Source: Talinum fruticosum
Taxonomy: Eukaryota > Streptophyta > Magnoliopsida > Caryophyllales > Talinaceae
Assembly: GCA_021018815.1 (NCBI GenBank)
Contig: JAITYX010000008.1
Location: forward strand, 7,748,001 to 7,812,000
Reading direction: 5' to 3'
DNA length: 64,000 bases
Shown here piece by piece: positions 24,634 to 36,228 of this stretch. The notes beneath the pieces are model-generated. The model did no database searches, was not told where the DNA came from, and was given only the letters and a program-made list of their open reading frames with translations. Both the position numbers and the translations under genes were made by a program. The first letter of the stretch is position 1. Each line of letters opens with the position of its first letter.

Positions 24634-25092
24634 CTCCATTTGTTTCACAAGTACTTATTTTTTTGATTTTGGAGGAATGTTAAGAAAATATAAAATTTAT
24701 GACAAAATTTATATTAAAAGATTAAGTTATCATAAGGTTTGATTAGAAATGAGGAAATTCAATGATAAAAAGAGGGAAAAACAATTTAGAATGACAAAAT
24801 TAGTAAACAAGTCATTAGTATGTCATTGGAATTGTAAGTAACGGATAAATTTCAAAATACGTGTGATTTTAATTAGTTTTTTTCATTTCACAATATCTCG
24901 TCACTTTAGAATTCCAATGATTTGTTAATGACTATTTACCTATTTTGTCCTTATTAATTGCTTTTTCTCTCTTCATTTTTAAATAAAATTTTAAAACAAT
25001 GTGGTCTTTCAACACAAATTTTGACATAATTTTGTATTTTCTTACTATTTTCTTATAATCTCAAAGTGATGAATATTTTGAAACAGATGAAG
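24634..25092. mobile_element. Two Stowaway-like MITE copies arranged head to head (large inverted repeat)
   Basis: The left arm (24634 to about 24862) begins CTCCATTTGTTTCAC and matches the 561-830 family in order (AAGAAAATATAAAATTTATG, GACAAAATTAGTAAACAAG). The right arm (about 24885-25092) is its reverse complement (AATTCCAATGATTTGTTAATG, TTTTGACATAATTTTG, ending AAACAGATGAAG). TA flanks both outer ends (24632-24633 and 25093-25094). A transcript would fold into a long imperfect hairpin of about 200 bp per arm. Confidence 0.7.
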
Positions 25093-25229
25093 TAGTATTT
25101 TGAAATAGAGGTGAATAATAATAAATTTTATTTTATAAAATTTAAATAGATTAATAAATTTCATCATGGTACGGTCGGCAATATAGGAGCTATTGTATCA
25201 TAGTCGCCAAAACGACCATCAGATCACAG

Positions 25230-26150
25230 TTGGCAAATTTATCAGTGTGGCCTCTCCGCCCTTGTCCTCAGTCTGCCTGCCTCCTATTTCTTCCCACGTT
25301 CTCTCTTTCTTGCCTTTTCTCTCTTCCTGCGTTCACAATGAGGTGGGGCCCGCATTAACCACGTCTATTTTTCACATTCATGTACCATATAAATTGTAAT
25401 ATTATACGCTTGAAATTATATGAAGTCATATATGTTACCAAATAATTAAATGAAAAAAATAGGGAGAATTTTGTTAATTTAATATAATAATGTGCCACAC
25501 TGTAAGTATATACTCCGAGATGGATACAAGAATTTACATTGTATAATGGTCTCCATCTTTAAATTCAAATATTATATTATATCACTAATATTTTTAAAAA
25601 TCCCACTCGTATTTTTGTTGAAAAAAGAGATGATTACCCTTCGAGTTTATAAATACGAATTCCTAATATGTTACATTTATTTATTTCATTAAAGTGAATT
25701 ATAAAAACTAATATATTATAATATAAGAGAGAAGAGTTAAATATAAGATCTAATATATTGAAAACCTTAATTTAGATCGATAAGTATTATATTTGTGACT
25801 GCCTGTTAAAGTCTACTGCCACAATAAACGTGAGGGTCACTCTTCCCCATTCTTCATGCTTTTGCACTGTATGAGAGTGACCATAAATAGGATGTGATCA
25901 TAGCAAATAAAAAGGACATGTATGGTTCTCAGTCGTATTAATTAAATCCACTGTCACCATCACCAACACGATATAATTATATATAAATGACAAGAAAGTA
26001 ATAAAAAATGTCTCAAATCCTAATATGATTAATATAATGATATGTACAGAACTATATAAACATGGTAATATTATGTATAAAAAATATATAAAAATTTTTA
26101 TGGTTAGAATTTTAAATTTAATTTCTCTATACCCTTTCCAAAAGGGCATA
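25230..26150. repeat. Degraded copy of the BAHD 3'-flank repeat
   Basis: Tracts here (for example TCTCTCTTCCTGCGTTCAC...CTATTTTTCACATTCATGTA near 25315-25385 and GGATGTGATCATAGCAAATA near 25890) match, in the same order, segments at 32920-33380 downstream of copy 3 and 62860-63440 downstream of copy 4. It is non-coding and supports duplication of a unit that included several hundred bases of 3' flank. Confidence 0.6.
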
Positions 26151-27198
26151 TAAGGAGCATAATTGAAGCATATGATTTGGGTATAAATTCATTTTGAAAA
26201 CTGGTGACTTTTACATTTTAATCAATAAAAAGAGCAAATAATGGCATCAATCAGCTGGAGACTCTTACATTTTTTAGACAATGTAAATTCTATACTTTTT
26301 ATTGTAAAAAAATAATAATAAATCAGACATCTTTTAGTACTAAATATTGATATCAGTAAATAAATAATTTTGATCTTTCAATCTCCTTCGAAATGATATT
26401 TTAGAAATCTTTGTATTGATTTCTTGAAACGTGGAATGTACAAGATAGTTATATTTTTTTTTTTTTGGGTTGATAAAAAATGTAACTCCGTTCGAGTCGT
26501 GAGTGCTGAAGGTAAAGCTCTCTCGACAAATATATTTTCGAGAATTCGAATTTGTGCTGTATTCAAGTGAAATCGCTATCATCTTAACTAACATTTTATT
26601 AGTAAATATATTTGATGGTTGTTTGAGTAAAGCATTTAGATAACATAACTATAAATAAATAAATAAATAAATATTTTTTTATTTAGTTTTTATTGTTTAG
26701 ATGCCCGTGAATGAGGATGCGCAAAAACAAGTTATCAAAAATGTTAGTGGAAAAGTCAATGGAGTAAAAGCTAGGCAGTGAGAGGTCACAGGATAGCAAC
26801 ATCACATTTATCAAAATTGGGATCACAAACAAGTTATAAAAAATATATTAATATTGACACGTTTTACAATTAGCTGTTAGATATTGGTTACGTAACTTTG
26901 GTATAACTTTTTTGTAAGATTTTCTAATATTTTAGTAAACTTTCTCTGATTATAATGCTTAATAAAAAAACTTTTTATAAAGTTAATTTTCATAAAAATT
27001 AGCTTCTATAATTTGAGAAAGTTAATAAAATGCAACTTTCTGCATCAACTTACGTGCAAAATTATGATTATTTCTTTTACTAATTTTTTAATTTTAATTT
27101 TATTATATTTTCTTACATTTATTTTTCTTAATTTTTTTATTTTTCTATTTTTTTATGTCCTATATTTTGCTTTTCATTCTATACATAACTTTGGTGCA

Positions 27199-28587
27199 GA
27201 GCATTCCTCTGGAGTGGGACGGATAACAGCAATAGACACCCGTTAGTGGCCTGAGACCTGGTATGCCAACCCAAGATGTATGGAGGTACAAGACTTAGAA
27301 ATATCAGAAAGTGGAACAAGGCACTCATGGCAAAGTATGTATGGCACATTGCAGACAAGGAAGATAACCTATGGGTCAAATGGATCCATGGTCACTACCT
27401 TAGGAGAGTCACTTGGTGGCACTACACACCTCAACCAGATACCTGCTGGTAATAGGGGTGTGAAAAATCAAAACCGAAAAACCGATCCGTAAAACCGGAT
27501 CCAAAAAATCGGTTAACCGAATTAATTTTTAAAGAAAATTGGTTCGATTAACCGAACATAATTTTTTCGGTTCATGGATCGATTACGGATCGGAATTTGA
27601 AAAATTATGTTTTCCTAACCAAAAACTTCTCTTTTATTGTATTTTACTTTTGTTAGATAGAAACTTGTATTTTGTTGTATTTTACTTCCGTTTTATTTCA
27701 TAAGTTATGTTTCAAATAACGGCTAACTGCTAAACCGAACCGAAAATCGGTTATACTGAAACTTTCGGTTCGGTTACGAATCGAGATTTTGCCGATCCGA
27801 TTTTTCGATTAACCGAAAGTGCGGTTAATCGATTTTGCACACCCCTAGCTAGTACTGGAAAAAAATGTGCAGAATTAAAGAGCAGTTCAAGCAGGGCTTC
27901 ACTGAGGTATGGTAGTGGCAGTTCACACAACACCAAAAATACCAAGTCCACAGTGGATACCAGTGGCTGATGAATGAGGGGGCTAAAGTTCAGTGGGATA
28001 AAGTGGTATAGAACAAAACGAATATCCCTAAACAATCCTTTGCCTTATGGATATTGCTACACAAGAAAAGCCCTACAAACTCAAGGCTAGCAAAATATAT
28101 GGAGGGGATTGATATTAGTTGCAAGCTATGTATGACGGCAGGCCAGAATGATGAAAGAGAACACATATTTTGGCAATGTTCCTATGCTAAAGTAGTATGG
28201 AATAAAGTTTGTGAATGTACTGAATGCTCAATAACTACAGGGATCTTGGAGGAATTACATATGCACTTATTGAAGGGCAATTGGAAGCATGGGTAAAAGA
28301 AGCTGCTATATTCAGTTTATGCTACCTACCACTACCATAGTTGGCATGAAAAAACTTAAGCATATTCACTGGGAGAGTACGAACTGAAGAGCAAGTATGG
28401 AAATCCATCCATATTGATATCTACATTCGTTTTGATTTTCTTGCAAACTTTAGCAAATACATATGTAAATGGAGAGAATGGGTAAAGGACATGGAAGTAT
28501 AGCAGTGTAAAGACACAGTTACATCCCCTATGTTCACAAAGGGGAAGTTTTGTTAATAAAATTTTTCGATTATTACCAAAAAACACT
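27199..28587 (+). mobile_element. 5'-truncated LINE (non-LTR retrotransposon), split by an hAT-like element and carrying stops
   Basis: The upstream part reads GGTRLRNIRKWNKALMAKYV then WHIADKEDNLWVKWIHGHY (about 27290-27440), the region between reverse transcriptase and the zinc domain of plant LINE ORF2. The downstream part (28024-28296) has the zf-RVT signature: CKLCMTAGQNDEREHIFWQC with KVVWNKV. The 3' end near 28555-28587 (AATAAAATTTTTCG...ACCAAAAAAC) looks like a LINE tail. The frame is interrupted by the element at 27453-27847 and by TAG codons at positions where tryptophan is expected (about 27911 and 28012). No ORF1 or RT core is present, so it is a dead 3' fragment. Confidence 0.8.
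27453..27847. mobile_element. hAT-like non-autonomous element inserted in the LINE
   Basis: The element is 395 bp with terminal inverted repeats TAGGGGTGTG...CACACCCCTA (inner TIR continues as AAAAATC/GATTTTG). The 8-bp flanks GCTGGTAA (27445-27452) and GCTAGTAC (27848-27855) match at six of eight positions. Both derive from the LINE target GCTGGTAC, because the LINE frame resumes at TGGTACTGG. The interior is rich in CGGTT/AACCG words, as in many plant hAT-type MITEs. No transposase. Confidence 0.85.
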
Positions 28588-30477
28588 AACTTAAATATTG
28601 ATAATCATCCAAAAGTGAAAAATATGAATTGAAAAAGAATCTTAAACATAAGCATACGATCTTTGATAATATTATTTAGAACATTACAATTTGCAATGAC
28701 AATTAGTATGATTTCACCAAAATGTAAATAATAATATGGTAACTTTAAGTATTAATTATAAACAACTCTCCTAAAAAGCTCTTTTAAAGAGCTTTATATA
28801 AAAGAGTTTTTTAATATAAAAAACTAATACAAATTTTTTTACCAAACAGTTCAATTACAGTTGGATGTATTGGTATATTAATTTTGCCCACTCGTTTTTT
28901 AAAAAAAAATCAGAATTGACATTTACGAGCATAGTAATAGATTTTAAGGTACACAAGTTTTTGACATAAAAAGGGGTACATGAATTAGATTTATTTTGTT
29001 TTTTCAATTTTTATGGAGGACGTGTCCTATAACAGTGACTTCAGGACATATGTTCTTGCAATCCTTATCCAACTATCCAAATAAAAAAATAATAAAAAGT
29101 AATTAAACAGTGGAGCAATGTCTTAGTCTTAATTAGCATATTACATATTTTAAAATTATTAAATTTTTACAAATTAAAATTAATCATCATTTGTAAATTT
29201 TTAGCATTCATTAACTATAGTATACTGATAAATATAAATAACATTCTAATTAAATCAATAATATTAATAAATATTACCATTTATATGTGAATAAAAAATA
29301 ATTTTACATAACTTATCGATGATAACACCCTTGTATTTATTAAGCTATATATTTTTTATTTAATATATGAAAATGTACAATGTAGTTACATTACGTTAAA
29401 AACAAGTACAAATGTTTTTTTATAGAAAGAGAAATTTCATTAATAAAAAGTTATATTGCATTTACAAAGATAATTCTCCAATAAAAATAAGTCTAAAATA
29501 ACAAAATAAATCTCTATTTCGACAAAGTTAATGGTAAATATACTTCCGCTTAACTCCATATTTGTAGCATCAATCTAGGCACAAACCGTGTTCTTCGACT
29601 TCAATATGTTTTCCTCGAACATCGGTGAGCTATTGTATAATTTCATAAAATATATCTCTGTGTGATATAATAGATACAATCTGAATGAAATATCACTTTG
29701 ATCGAGTCATATGAAATTACATTGTTTAATCATTCTCAATCAAAATCAATAAAACTAATTGATAAAAATATTTAAAAATACTATCCGATCGAATTAACAA
29801 TCCTAATAAAACTTGCACGTATTGGTAAGAGAAATAACTCACACAAGCGTGAGAAATAAGACTCTTACAAGAAGAGAGAAACTCTAACTCTCATAAGAAA
29901 GAGAGAAACTCTAATTCTCATAAGTGCAGATGTTATACATAAAAAATTGCAATTGCGAGGCATGGTGACTCGATCAATGCTGATCAGTTCTGGAATTATC
30001 AAAAAGTTAAGAGTGTGAAGACGAAGGAGCAGATATAGGCAGTGGGAAATCAAACGATAGCCACATCACACTTCCCAAATTAAGTACTTCCCCTTTATAC
30101 ATAGCAAAATTAACACGTGGTTAAATCCAGATCGAATGATTTTCGTGAATATTTGATCGGACATTCAAAATATGCTTACCGGTTAGTATTTTTGAAATAT
30201 TATCGGAAATTTATATTAATTTGAATTAAGTTGAACCAGACTTCTATAAAACAAATTCATGGATCAGATTTTGGTTGACCAAAAGTCAACATGATTCAAA
30301 CCCAACCCGACCAAAATCGAACTGAATTAGATGGCCATAAAATGATGCTTACTCGAAACATAACCCAAACTAAAGTTAATAATCTGATATGTCAAATTGA
30401 ACGACCCGTTTATCAGGTATACTTTCATTGAATTATGATTTATAATTTGGTTACAGGTAGCCCCACCTTCAAATAAC
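28588..30477. other. AT-rich spacer upstream of BAHD copy 3
   Basis: No gene seen. The tract at 29105-29300 resembles 59870-60010 upstream of copy 4 (shared order of ATTACATATTTTAAAA, TTTTAGCA, CACTAACTATA-like words). The tract at 29395-29940 is a dispersed repeat also found near 44170-44560. A short run around 30035-30080 (GGCAGTGGGAAATCA...GATAGCCACATCACA) recurs near 59395 and 60605. Confidence 0.5.
29395..29940. repeat. Dispersed repeat, copy A (second copy at 44170-44560)
   Basis: It shares ordered blocks with 44170-44560: ATAAGTCTAAAATA, TTCTTCGACTTCAAT, AATTGATAAAAATA, CAATCCTAATAAA, AGAGAAATAACTCACACAA and repeated GAGAGAAACTCTAA-like words. The beginning, GAGAAATTTCATTAATAAA, is the sort of sequence found at the antisense 3' end of LINEs, but no coding motif is present, so the class is uncertain. 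Confidence 0.55.
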
Positions 30478-33400
30478 CCACGCCTTGAAATAGCTCTGAA
30501 GAATCAACTAAGTTTGACAAGCATAGGGATAAGATAACAAGCAAAAATAATGGCCTCCAGAATCAAGGCTAGGTACATAGTGAAACCAGCTGAACCAACA
30601 CGGAAAGGCACCCTCCCCTCTCTCAATTAGATCAAATTGGAGCCATAACTCACACCTCAGTCAACTACATTTATAACAAACGCTCCCTAGATTTGGGTCA
30701 TGATTCATCCCATAACAAAATCGTTGATGCCCTCAAACACTCGTTGAGCCATGCCCTGGTCCCATTCTACCCCCTTGCTGGCCGCCTCCACTGGGTGGCC
30801 GGAGGGAGGCTCGAGCTTCATTGCAATGCAATGGGTGTGGAGCTCATCGAGGCAGAGTCTAGCCTCAAAGTAAGTGACTTGGGTGACTGGTCGAATTTCA
30901 ATGGCTTTGAAGATCTCACCCCTCGCGCTGATTATGAGAAACCCTTCCATGAGCTGCCGCTGTTCCTGGTCCAGTTGACTTGGTTTCAATGCGGAGGCAT
31001 TGGACTCGGCATATCCACGTCCCATGCAATTGCTGATGGGGAAGCTGCCCTCAATTTTACCAGGGAGTGGGCTAGGCTTGCTCGCGGTGAGCCATTGGAG
31101 GGATCACCTTACCTAGACCGTCAAATCCTAGATGATCAGCATGGGGTTAAAACCCTAGTGAAGGAGATTCTCCATTTTGATCATGCAAACTTCTTCCCTG
31201 CCAATACCACATTGATAGGCGACGAGGCCAAAATGGAGGACTCCATTGCAACTACGTTATTGTTGGCAAAGAGTCAAGTTGATGAGCTTAGGAAGATGGC
31301 TAATAGGGAAACAAAGCATGACTGTGAGGAGCATCCTTATAGTCGCTTTGAAGCTATTGCGGCCCATGCATGGAGATGCATATCCAAGGCACGGGAACTA
31401 AGGAGTGAGCAAATGACATCCTTGTTTTTTTATGTGGACTTACGTAGGCGCATGGATCCACCGTTGCCACCAAGGTATATGCTTGCATTTGAGCTCTTCA
31501 ATTGACATGTCTGGCCATGGTTTACCCATGCCAATTTTTGATTTCTAATAACGTGTTATGTTGTAATGTAATTTAGATATATGATAATGAATATGGATAT
31601 ATCCGATTCTTTGAACACAGATACTTTGGCAATGCTGTTGTCAATGTCATAGCGTCAAGCAAAGCGGGAGAGCTCATATCAAGACCTCTAAGCCACACAT
31701 GTCGAAAAATAAGACAAGTGACAAATAAGATGACAAATGAGTCTATCCGGTCCATGATCGACTTCCTGAAAGACCAGAAAAGTTTGTCTGTTTATCAAGA
31801 TAGGAGTGCCCTAGGAAGCACTGAAGGTGTACCCTATGGCAACCCTAATGTTGGGGTTGCAAGTTGGTTGAACCTCCCACTCCGCGGCCGAGACTTCGGG
31901 TGGGGGAGGAGATCTTCATGGGTCCAGGCTGTCATGACTTTGATGGGGATGTCGTGATTTTGCCTGGCTACAACAATGATGGCTCGGTGCAGGTATTTGT
32001 GGGCTTACAAGTTACTCGAATGGAGAAATTCAAGAGTTATTTCTATGAGGATATATGTGAAATGTAATTAAACCTAGGGAATAAATATCCATTTGAATAA
32101 TTCCCTCCTAGATCCAGCTATTAGAAATCTGATATCTAATAATGCTGAGTGCTCAAATAATTTACGTGTAATCTTTGTTTCGAAAATCATAATGAGCCAA
32201 AGCTACTCTAGTTTGGACACAAATCGCGGTGTTAAAAACATTAAATAAATAAGCGAATATATATTAATGAATTTTAATTCTTAATATGTTTATATCAATT
32301 TTTATTTTTATTTTAGAGTGTACCGACTTATTTTAATATGTTTATATCAAATTTTATTTTTAAAATAATTTTCCTATTTTGAGATGGAAACTATTATGGT
32401 AACTTTAAATACATATAGGGTGATTAATAATTCATTTAAGAATAACTCTAATAAAAGTCGCATCTTAATAAATTATTATCACTCCCAAATTAATATGCAT
32501 TTTTTCATTGTATTCATAATGATTGAATCATTATCTTAACATGTGAAAATCGATTAACCTAAAAAATAAAAATAAAATGGGTGAGAAGGGTAGGCAGAGG
32601 CAAAGGCAAAGGCGGGGAAGGAGGAGGTTAGTTCATCGGTAAGGGGGCTGGTTGGTGGTAGTGGTGGTGGAAGGGGTTGAGTGGTGGCGGGGAGGGAGGC
32701 GGGTCGGGGTCTAGATTTTTATTCATTGAAATTCTTTTATTTTTCATATTTAGTTTGTATTTTTTATAAACATTTTATTGAAAAGAAGAGCAATTAATAT
32801 TGTGTTTTTTTAATACATAAAATAGGGGCCTATGAATCTACTTTATCATAATTTAAAGCAATAGATTGAGTTTTCAAAAAGATTGCTCCCATAATAATTG
32901 CGTCAAACCTTATCTCTTCGTTGCCTTTTCTCCCTCTTCCTGCATTGCCAGTGAGGCACAGCCGTGACCTCTATCTATTTTTCACACTCTTGTATCAAAC
33001 CATAATAATTACCCTTCTCGATCTAATTTATGGAGTTTATGGATACAAGTTTATAATATATTTTATTTATTTATTTAATGAAAATGAGTCATAAAAAATA
33101 ATGTATTGCAACAGGAGAGGAGAGAGTCGAATTTAAAATCTAATATATGGAGGGTCTTAGTCTGAACTGACATATAAGTGTTATATTTAATGCAGCCTGT
33201 TAGCACAAGTTCACTGCCACAATAAGTATCAGGATCAGTCTTCCCCATTCATAGTAGCCATGATCTTCATGTTTTTGCTTTCTAGTGAGTCTGTGGCCAC
33301 AAGTTGGATGTGACCATCAACAAACAGAAAAGCACATATATGATCCTTATGCGTATTAAATCCACTACCACAATAAGCACCACGTTATAATTATGTATGA

Positions 33401-34560
33401 AGGATAAGGAAGCAATAAAACTTGGAATCTAATGTATTAAATGTCTCGAATCTTACTATGATTATAATATAATGAGTAAGGTGATATGTAAAGGACTATG
33501 TGCTGCTCTAGACCTAACTGTTTACCCTGATAGAGGAGGCACAACATATGTTCTGTTCTTCGGTTTATCGCTCAAATTCATTTGCTTAATCCCTAACTCA
33601 GAGCACTATAGAAAGAAGAACACCTAAAAGATGAAGATAATTCGTGCAATCTTCAACATGTAATTAGGATTTTCTACTCAAAGTTACTTAGAACTCAAAA
33701 GACATGAAGCAAAAATCAACCCGTAAAACTGAGGTAAGAGTTTCAGGAAGGTGGGATTAAGCACAAGCAGTGGAAGAAAACGCACTACAATTAGGAAACA
33801 AAAACGTAGATTTATTTTTTTTTAATCAGGAAAAGCAGAAGTTGAGAGTAGAGCAGAGAGAATCTAGAATATGAATATCAACGGAGATAAGGAAAAATCA
33901 GTAATGTATAACCTGCTGTAACAAACAGATCAAAGTAAATTAATCAATGGTCATAATTTCTCTATCTATAATCAAATGTTGTATATTAAATTTTAACTAT
34001 GCCAATTGAAATAAAAGTTGATTATCATATACTCTTTCCTAAATGTTAATGCAAGTTATTCAAATTTAACTTCAGACCCTATTCGAATAAGGATGAGTAC
34101 GTCTACCGGGTATACTGAAATCTAATCGATCCGGTTAAATGGGTAAGATTTTAGAACCGGAACTGTTTGACCGGTTCGGGTAAAGTTTCTAAAATTTAGG
34201 AACCTCGTCAAACATGTTCCGATTGTGCTTCCGATAATCAAACTTTGAAACCGGAACCTGGAATTGTTAAGATAGGTTCGGGTTTACGGAATTGTGGGTA
34301 CCCAGAATCATTAACAATATTGTAGATTTTCAATCTTTTTAGCTTCAGTTTTTAATATGAGATGGAGGTAATTTTCGCTTTTCGGTTTTAGTATAAGGCC
34401 CACCCTATTGAGAAAAAAATCTTAAGTTATACTAGTAAGCACCTCCACTTTTTTTTTCTTTTTGTAACAAAAATGGTATAGACAAGTATACCCTAAAACC
34501 GGAGCTGGGCCTTGTGGTTTACAGATCGGGTTCTTGAAATTCAAAAACCGATCAAATAGG
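30478..34560. repeat. Segmental duplication unit A (counterpart at 60676-64000)
   Basis: From the CCTTGAAATAG box upstream of copy 3, through both exons and the intron, and on through the 3' flank, this segment matches the region of copy 4 in the same order and orientation, at very high similarity in the intron, exon 2 and the first 300 bases of 3' flank. Unit A has about 330 extra bases near 32385-32710. About 600 bases at 33682-34290 are absent from unit B. It lacks a 96-bp insert present in unit B. Confidence 0.85.
30550..32067 (+). pseudogene. BAHD acyltransferase copy 3, early frameshift plus shared frame change
   Basis: ATG at 30550. One base is missing in the CT-rich stretch at 30611-30625 compared with copies 2 and 4, so translation stops after 26 codons (TAG at 30628-30630). 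Beyond this the BAHD frame is open from before 30693 to the splice site at 31474, with catalytic HAIAD (in STSHAIADGEAA). Exon 2 starts at 31621 (intron 31475-31620), reads YFGNAVVNVIASSKAGELIS, reaches DFGWG near 31895, then shows the same one-base frame change as the other copies: the genomic frame stops at 31957, the -1 frame continues [16 protein letters not shown] to a stop at 32067. The coding sequence is very similar to copy 4. With two disruptions it is probably not functional, although the early one is a single base in a simple CT/C run where a base-call error is possible. Confidence 0.85.
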
Positions 34561-35210
34561 TTCCAATTACGATTCCTAAAATTTAGGAATAGGTCAAATG
34601 GGTTCAGAGTTTAGGTTCATATTTTTGGTACAAGGTACTTGAAACCACTCATTCATATACTCGATAACAATGTTGGAGTAACTTGCTACTGGCGAGATAA
34701 TGCGAGGACCTGTTGGCCCAGATTAGTGAGTAGTTAGTTATAAAATTTTTGGGGCCTTGCCCCTCTTCTACAAAAAAAAAAAAAAAAAAAAAAACACTGT
34801 TTGGAGTAACGTTTAGTGTGTTAACCAAGTCAAAACTCTAAGCAATCAAATATTATTATTCAACAAGACGTGTTGCAATTAGCATTTATGATAACTTATA
34901 GCATTTTAAGTATAGTTTTTGAAATGCTAAGAATATTATCCTTTCACATCTATAAGTAGCATTTCATATATTTTTTAATAAAAATTGTTCTTCCATTAAT
35001 TTATATTTGGCAAATTATTTATATATTCATTTACAATAATTAGATCCAACTACTAAAATTTATCGAACATGTTTTCTTTGGCCTGCTCGAACTTACATAA
35101 AAACCATAAACTATTTCTATTTTCTTTTCGTTTATGTTTGTTTTTGTTCGTTTCTATTCATTTATATATGTTCATTTCTTTTTAGGTCATTGTTGTTGTC
35201 GTTGTTATTG
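32068..35210. other. 3' flank of BAHD copy 3 and AT-rich spacer
   Basis: No gene seen. Up to about 34560 this belongs to duplication unit A. A G-rich, GGTGG-type low-complexity patch lies at 32580-32705. The tract 34090-34630 carries repeated CCGG/GGTTC words (ACCGGAAC, GACCGGTTCGGG) reminiscent of plant hAT-like elements, with weakly inverted ends (GGATGAG near 34094, CTCATTC near 34650), but no target duplication. A poly-A run sits at 34771-34794. Confidence 0.45.
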
Positions 35211-35213
35211 TTG

Positions 35214-35263
<50 letters not shown>

Positions 35264-35421
35264 AACGATATTAGGCCTACGGGCCAATTTGTATCCCATT
35301 TTTATGCATACGGATAAAATTATGCAATGTGCAAGTCACAACTATAACTATAATTTCGCGCTTTTACTGGTCGGAGGTAGCCTATGCTTCAAAATTAGCC
35401 GTTTATTCTTCAAGATTGAAA

Positions 35422-35494
<73 letters not shown>

Positions 35495-35656
35495 CACGAT
35501 ATTAGGCCTACGGGCCAATTTGTATCCCATTTTTATGCATATGGATAAAATTATGCAATGTGCAAGTCACAACTATAACTATAGTTTCGCGCTTTTACTG
35601 GTCGAGGTAGCCTATGCTTCAAAATTAGCCGTTTATTCTTCAAGATTGAAAAAGTT
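35211..35656. repeat. Tandem duplication of a ~230-bp unit containing a (TTA)n microsatellite
   Basis: A TTA run (about 35217-35262) is followed by a segment beginning ATATTAGGCCTACGGGCC and ending CAAGATTGAAAAAG (to about 35426), then a second TTA run (35427-35493) and a second, nearly identical copy of the same segment (to about 35655). The two copies differ by a few bases (for example ATACGG versus ATATGG and GTCGGAGG versus GTCGAGG). Confidence 0.9.
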
Positions 35657-35929
35657 CGTTCAACTGTCATCCAGTGAGAAGTATCGATAATTAAAGTTTT
35701 CTTTGACCCCATCCAGTGAACCAAATTTTTTAAATTCAAACACATGAAATCGAATACCCATTTCCTTGTACAGCGCATGGATCAATTTTTTTTATATTTG
35801 AGAAACATTATAATAAAAATTATTTTTCTTATAAAAATAAAATATATTATTTTAAAATATTATAAATAATAACTTTTTAAATATTTATTATTCACGAAAT
35901 ATTGATATTATGAAATAATATCTTTTAAC

Positions 35930-36050
35930 AATTCATTTCTATTCGTTTACGTATAATTTTTGTTCGTTTCGTTCGTTTATGTTTGTTTTTACTCTTTTAT
36001 ATTCGTTTATGTTCGTTTCTATTTTTATATTTGTTTATATGTGTGTTTTA
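35930..36050. repeat. Degenerate TTTATGTTCGTT tandem array
   Basis: Imperfect repeats of a 12-base word (TTCGTTTATGTT and variants). Similar arrays occur at 35105-35180, 56190-56285 and 57585-57775, the latter two each preceded by AAGAAACCCATAAAAATT-type sequence. Probably ends or interiors of one repeat family. Confidence 0.6.
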
Positions 36051-36228
36051 TGTAAGTTCGAACATACCTTTAACCATTCATTTGAACATTATCCGCTAAC
36101 AACTAAATCTACCTAAATAAGTGTCTCGCTACACAAACAATTATTTGCAACTCAAACATCTCATTTTTCGATGGTCGTAGTATCCGTAGGAACATGGCCG
36201 GCCATGGCCCACCAAGTTTTCCCACTTG

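Larger units (their letters stand above)
23200..27198. other. Spacer between BAHD copy 2 and the LINE; duplicated array flank
   Basis: No gene seen. It contains a head-to-head MITE pair (24634-25092) and a degraded version of the BAHD 3'-flank unit (about 25230-26150). An AAAT run lies at 26656-26672. Around 26775-26810 there is a short tract (GCAGTGAGAGGTCACAGGATAGC) recurring in altered form near 30035, 59395 and 60605, that is, upstream of copies 3 and 4. Confidence 0.5.

Noticed and set aside
34090..34653. Possible hAT-like element with CCGG/GGTTC-rich interior
   Set aside because: Ends GGATGAG/CTCATTC are only weakly inverted and no target duplication was found, so it was not listed as an element.
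35289..35690. Poly-leucine open frame, with poly-asparagine on the other strand
   Set aside because: Direct translation of the TTA microsatellite and its duplicated flank; no domain.
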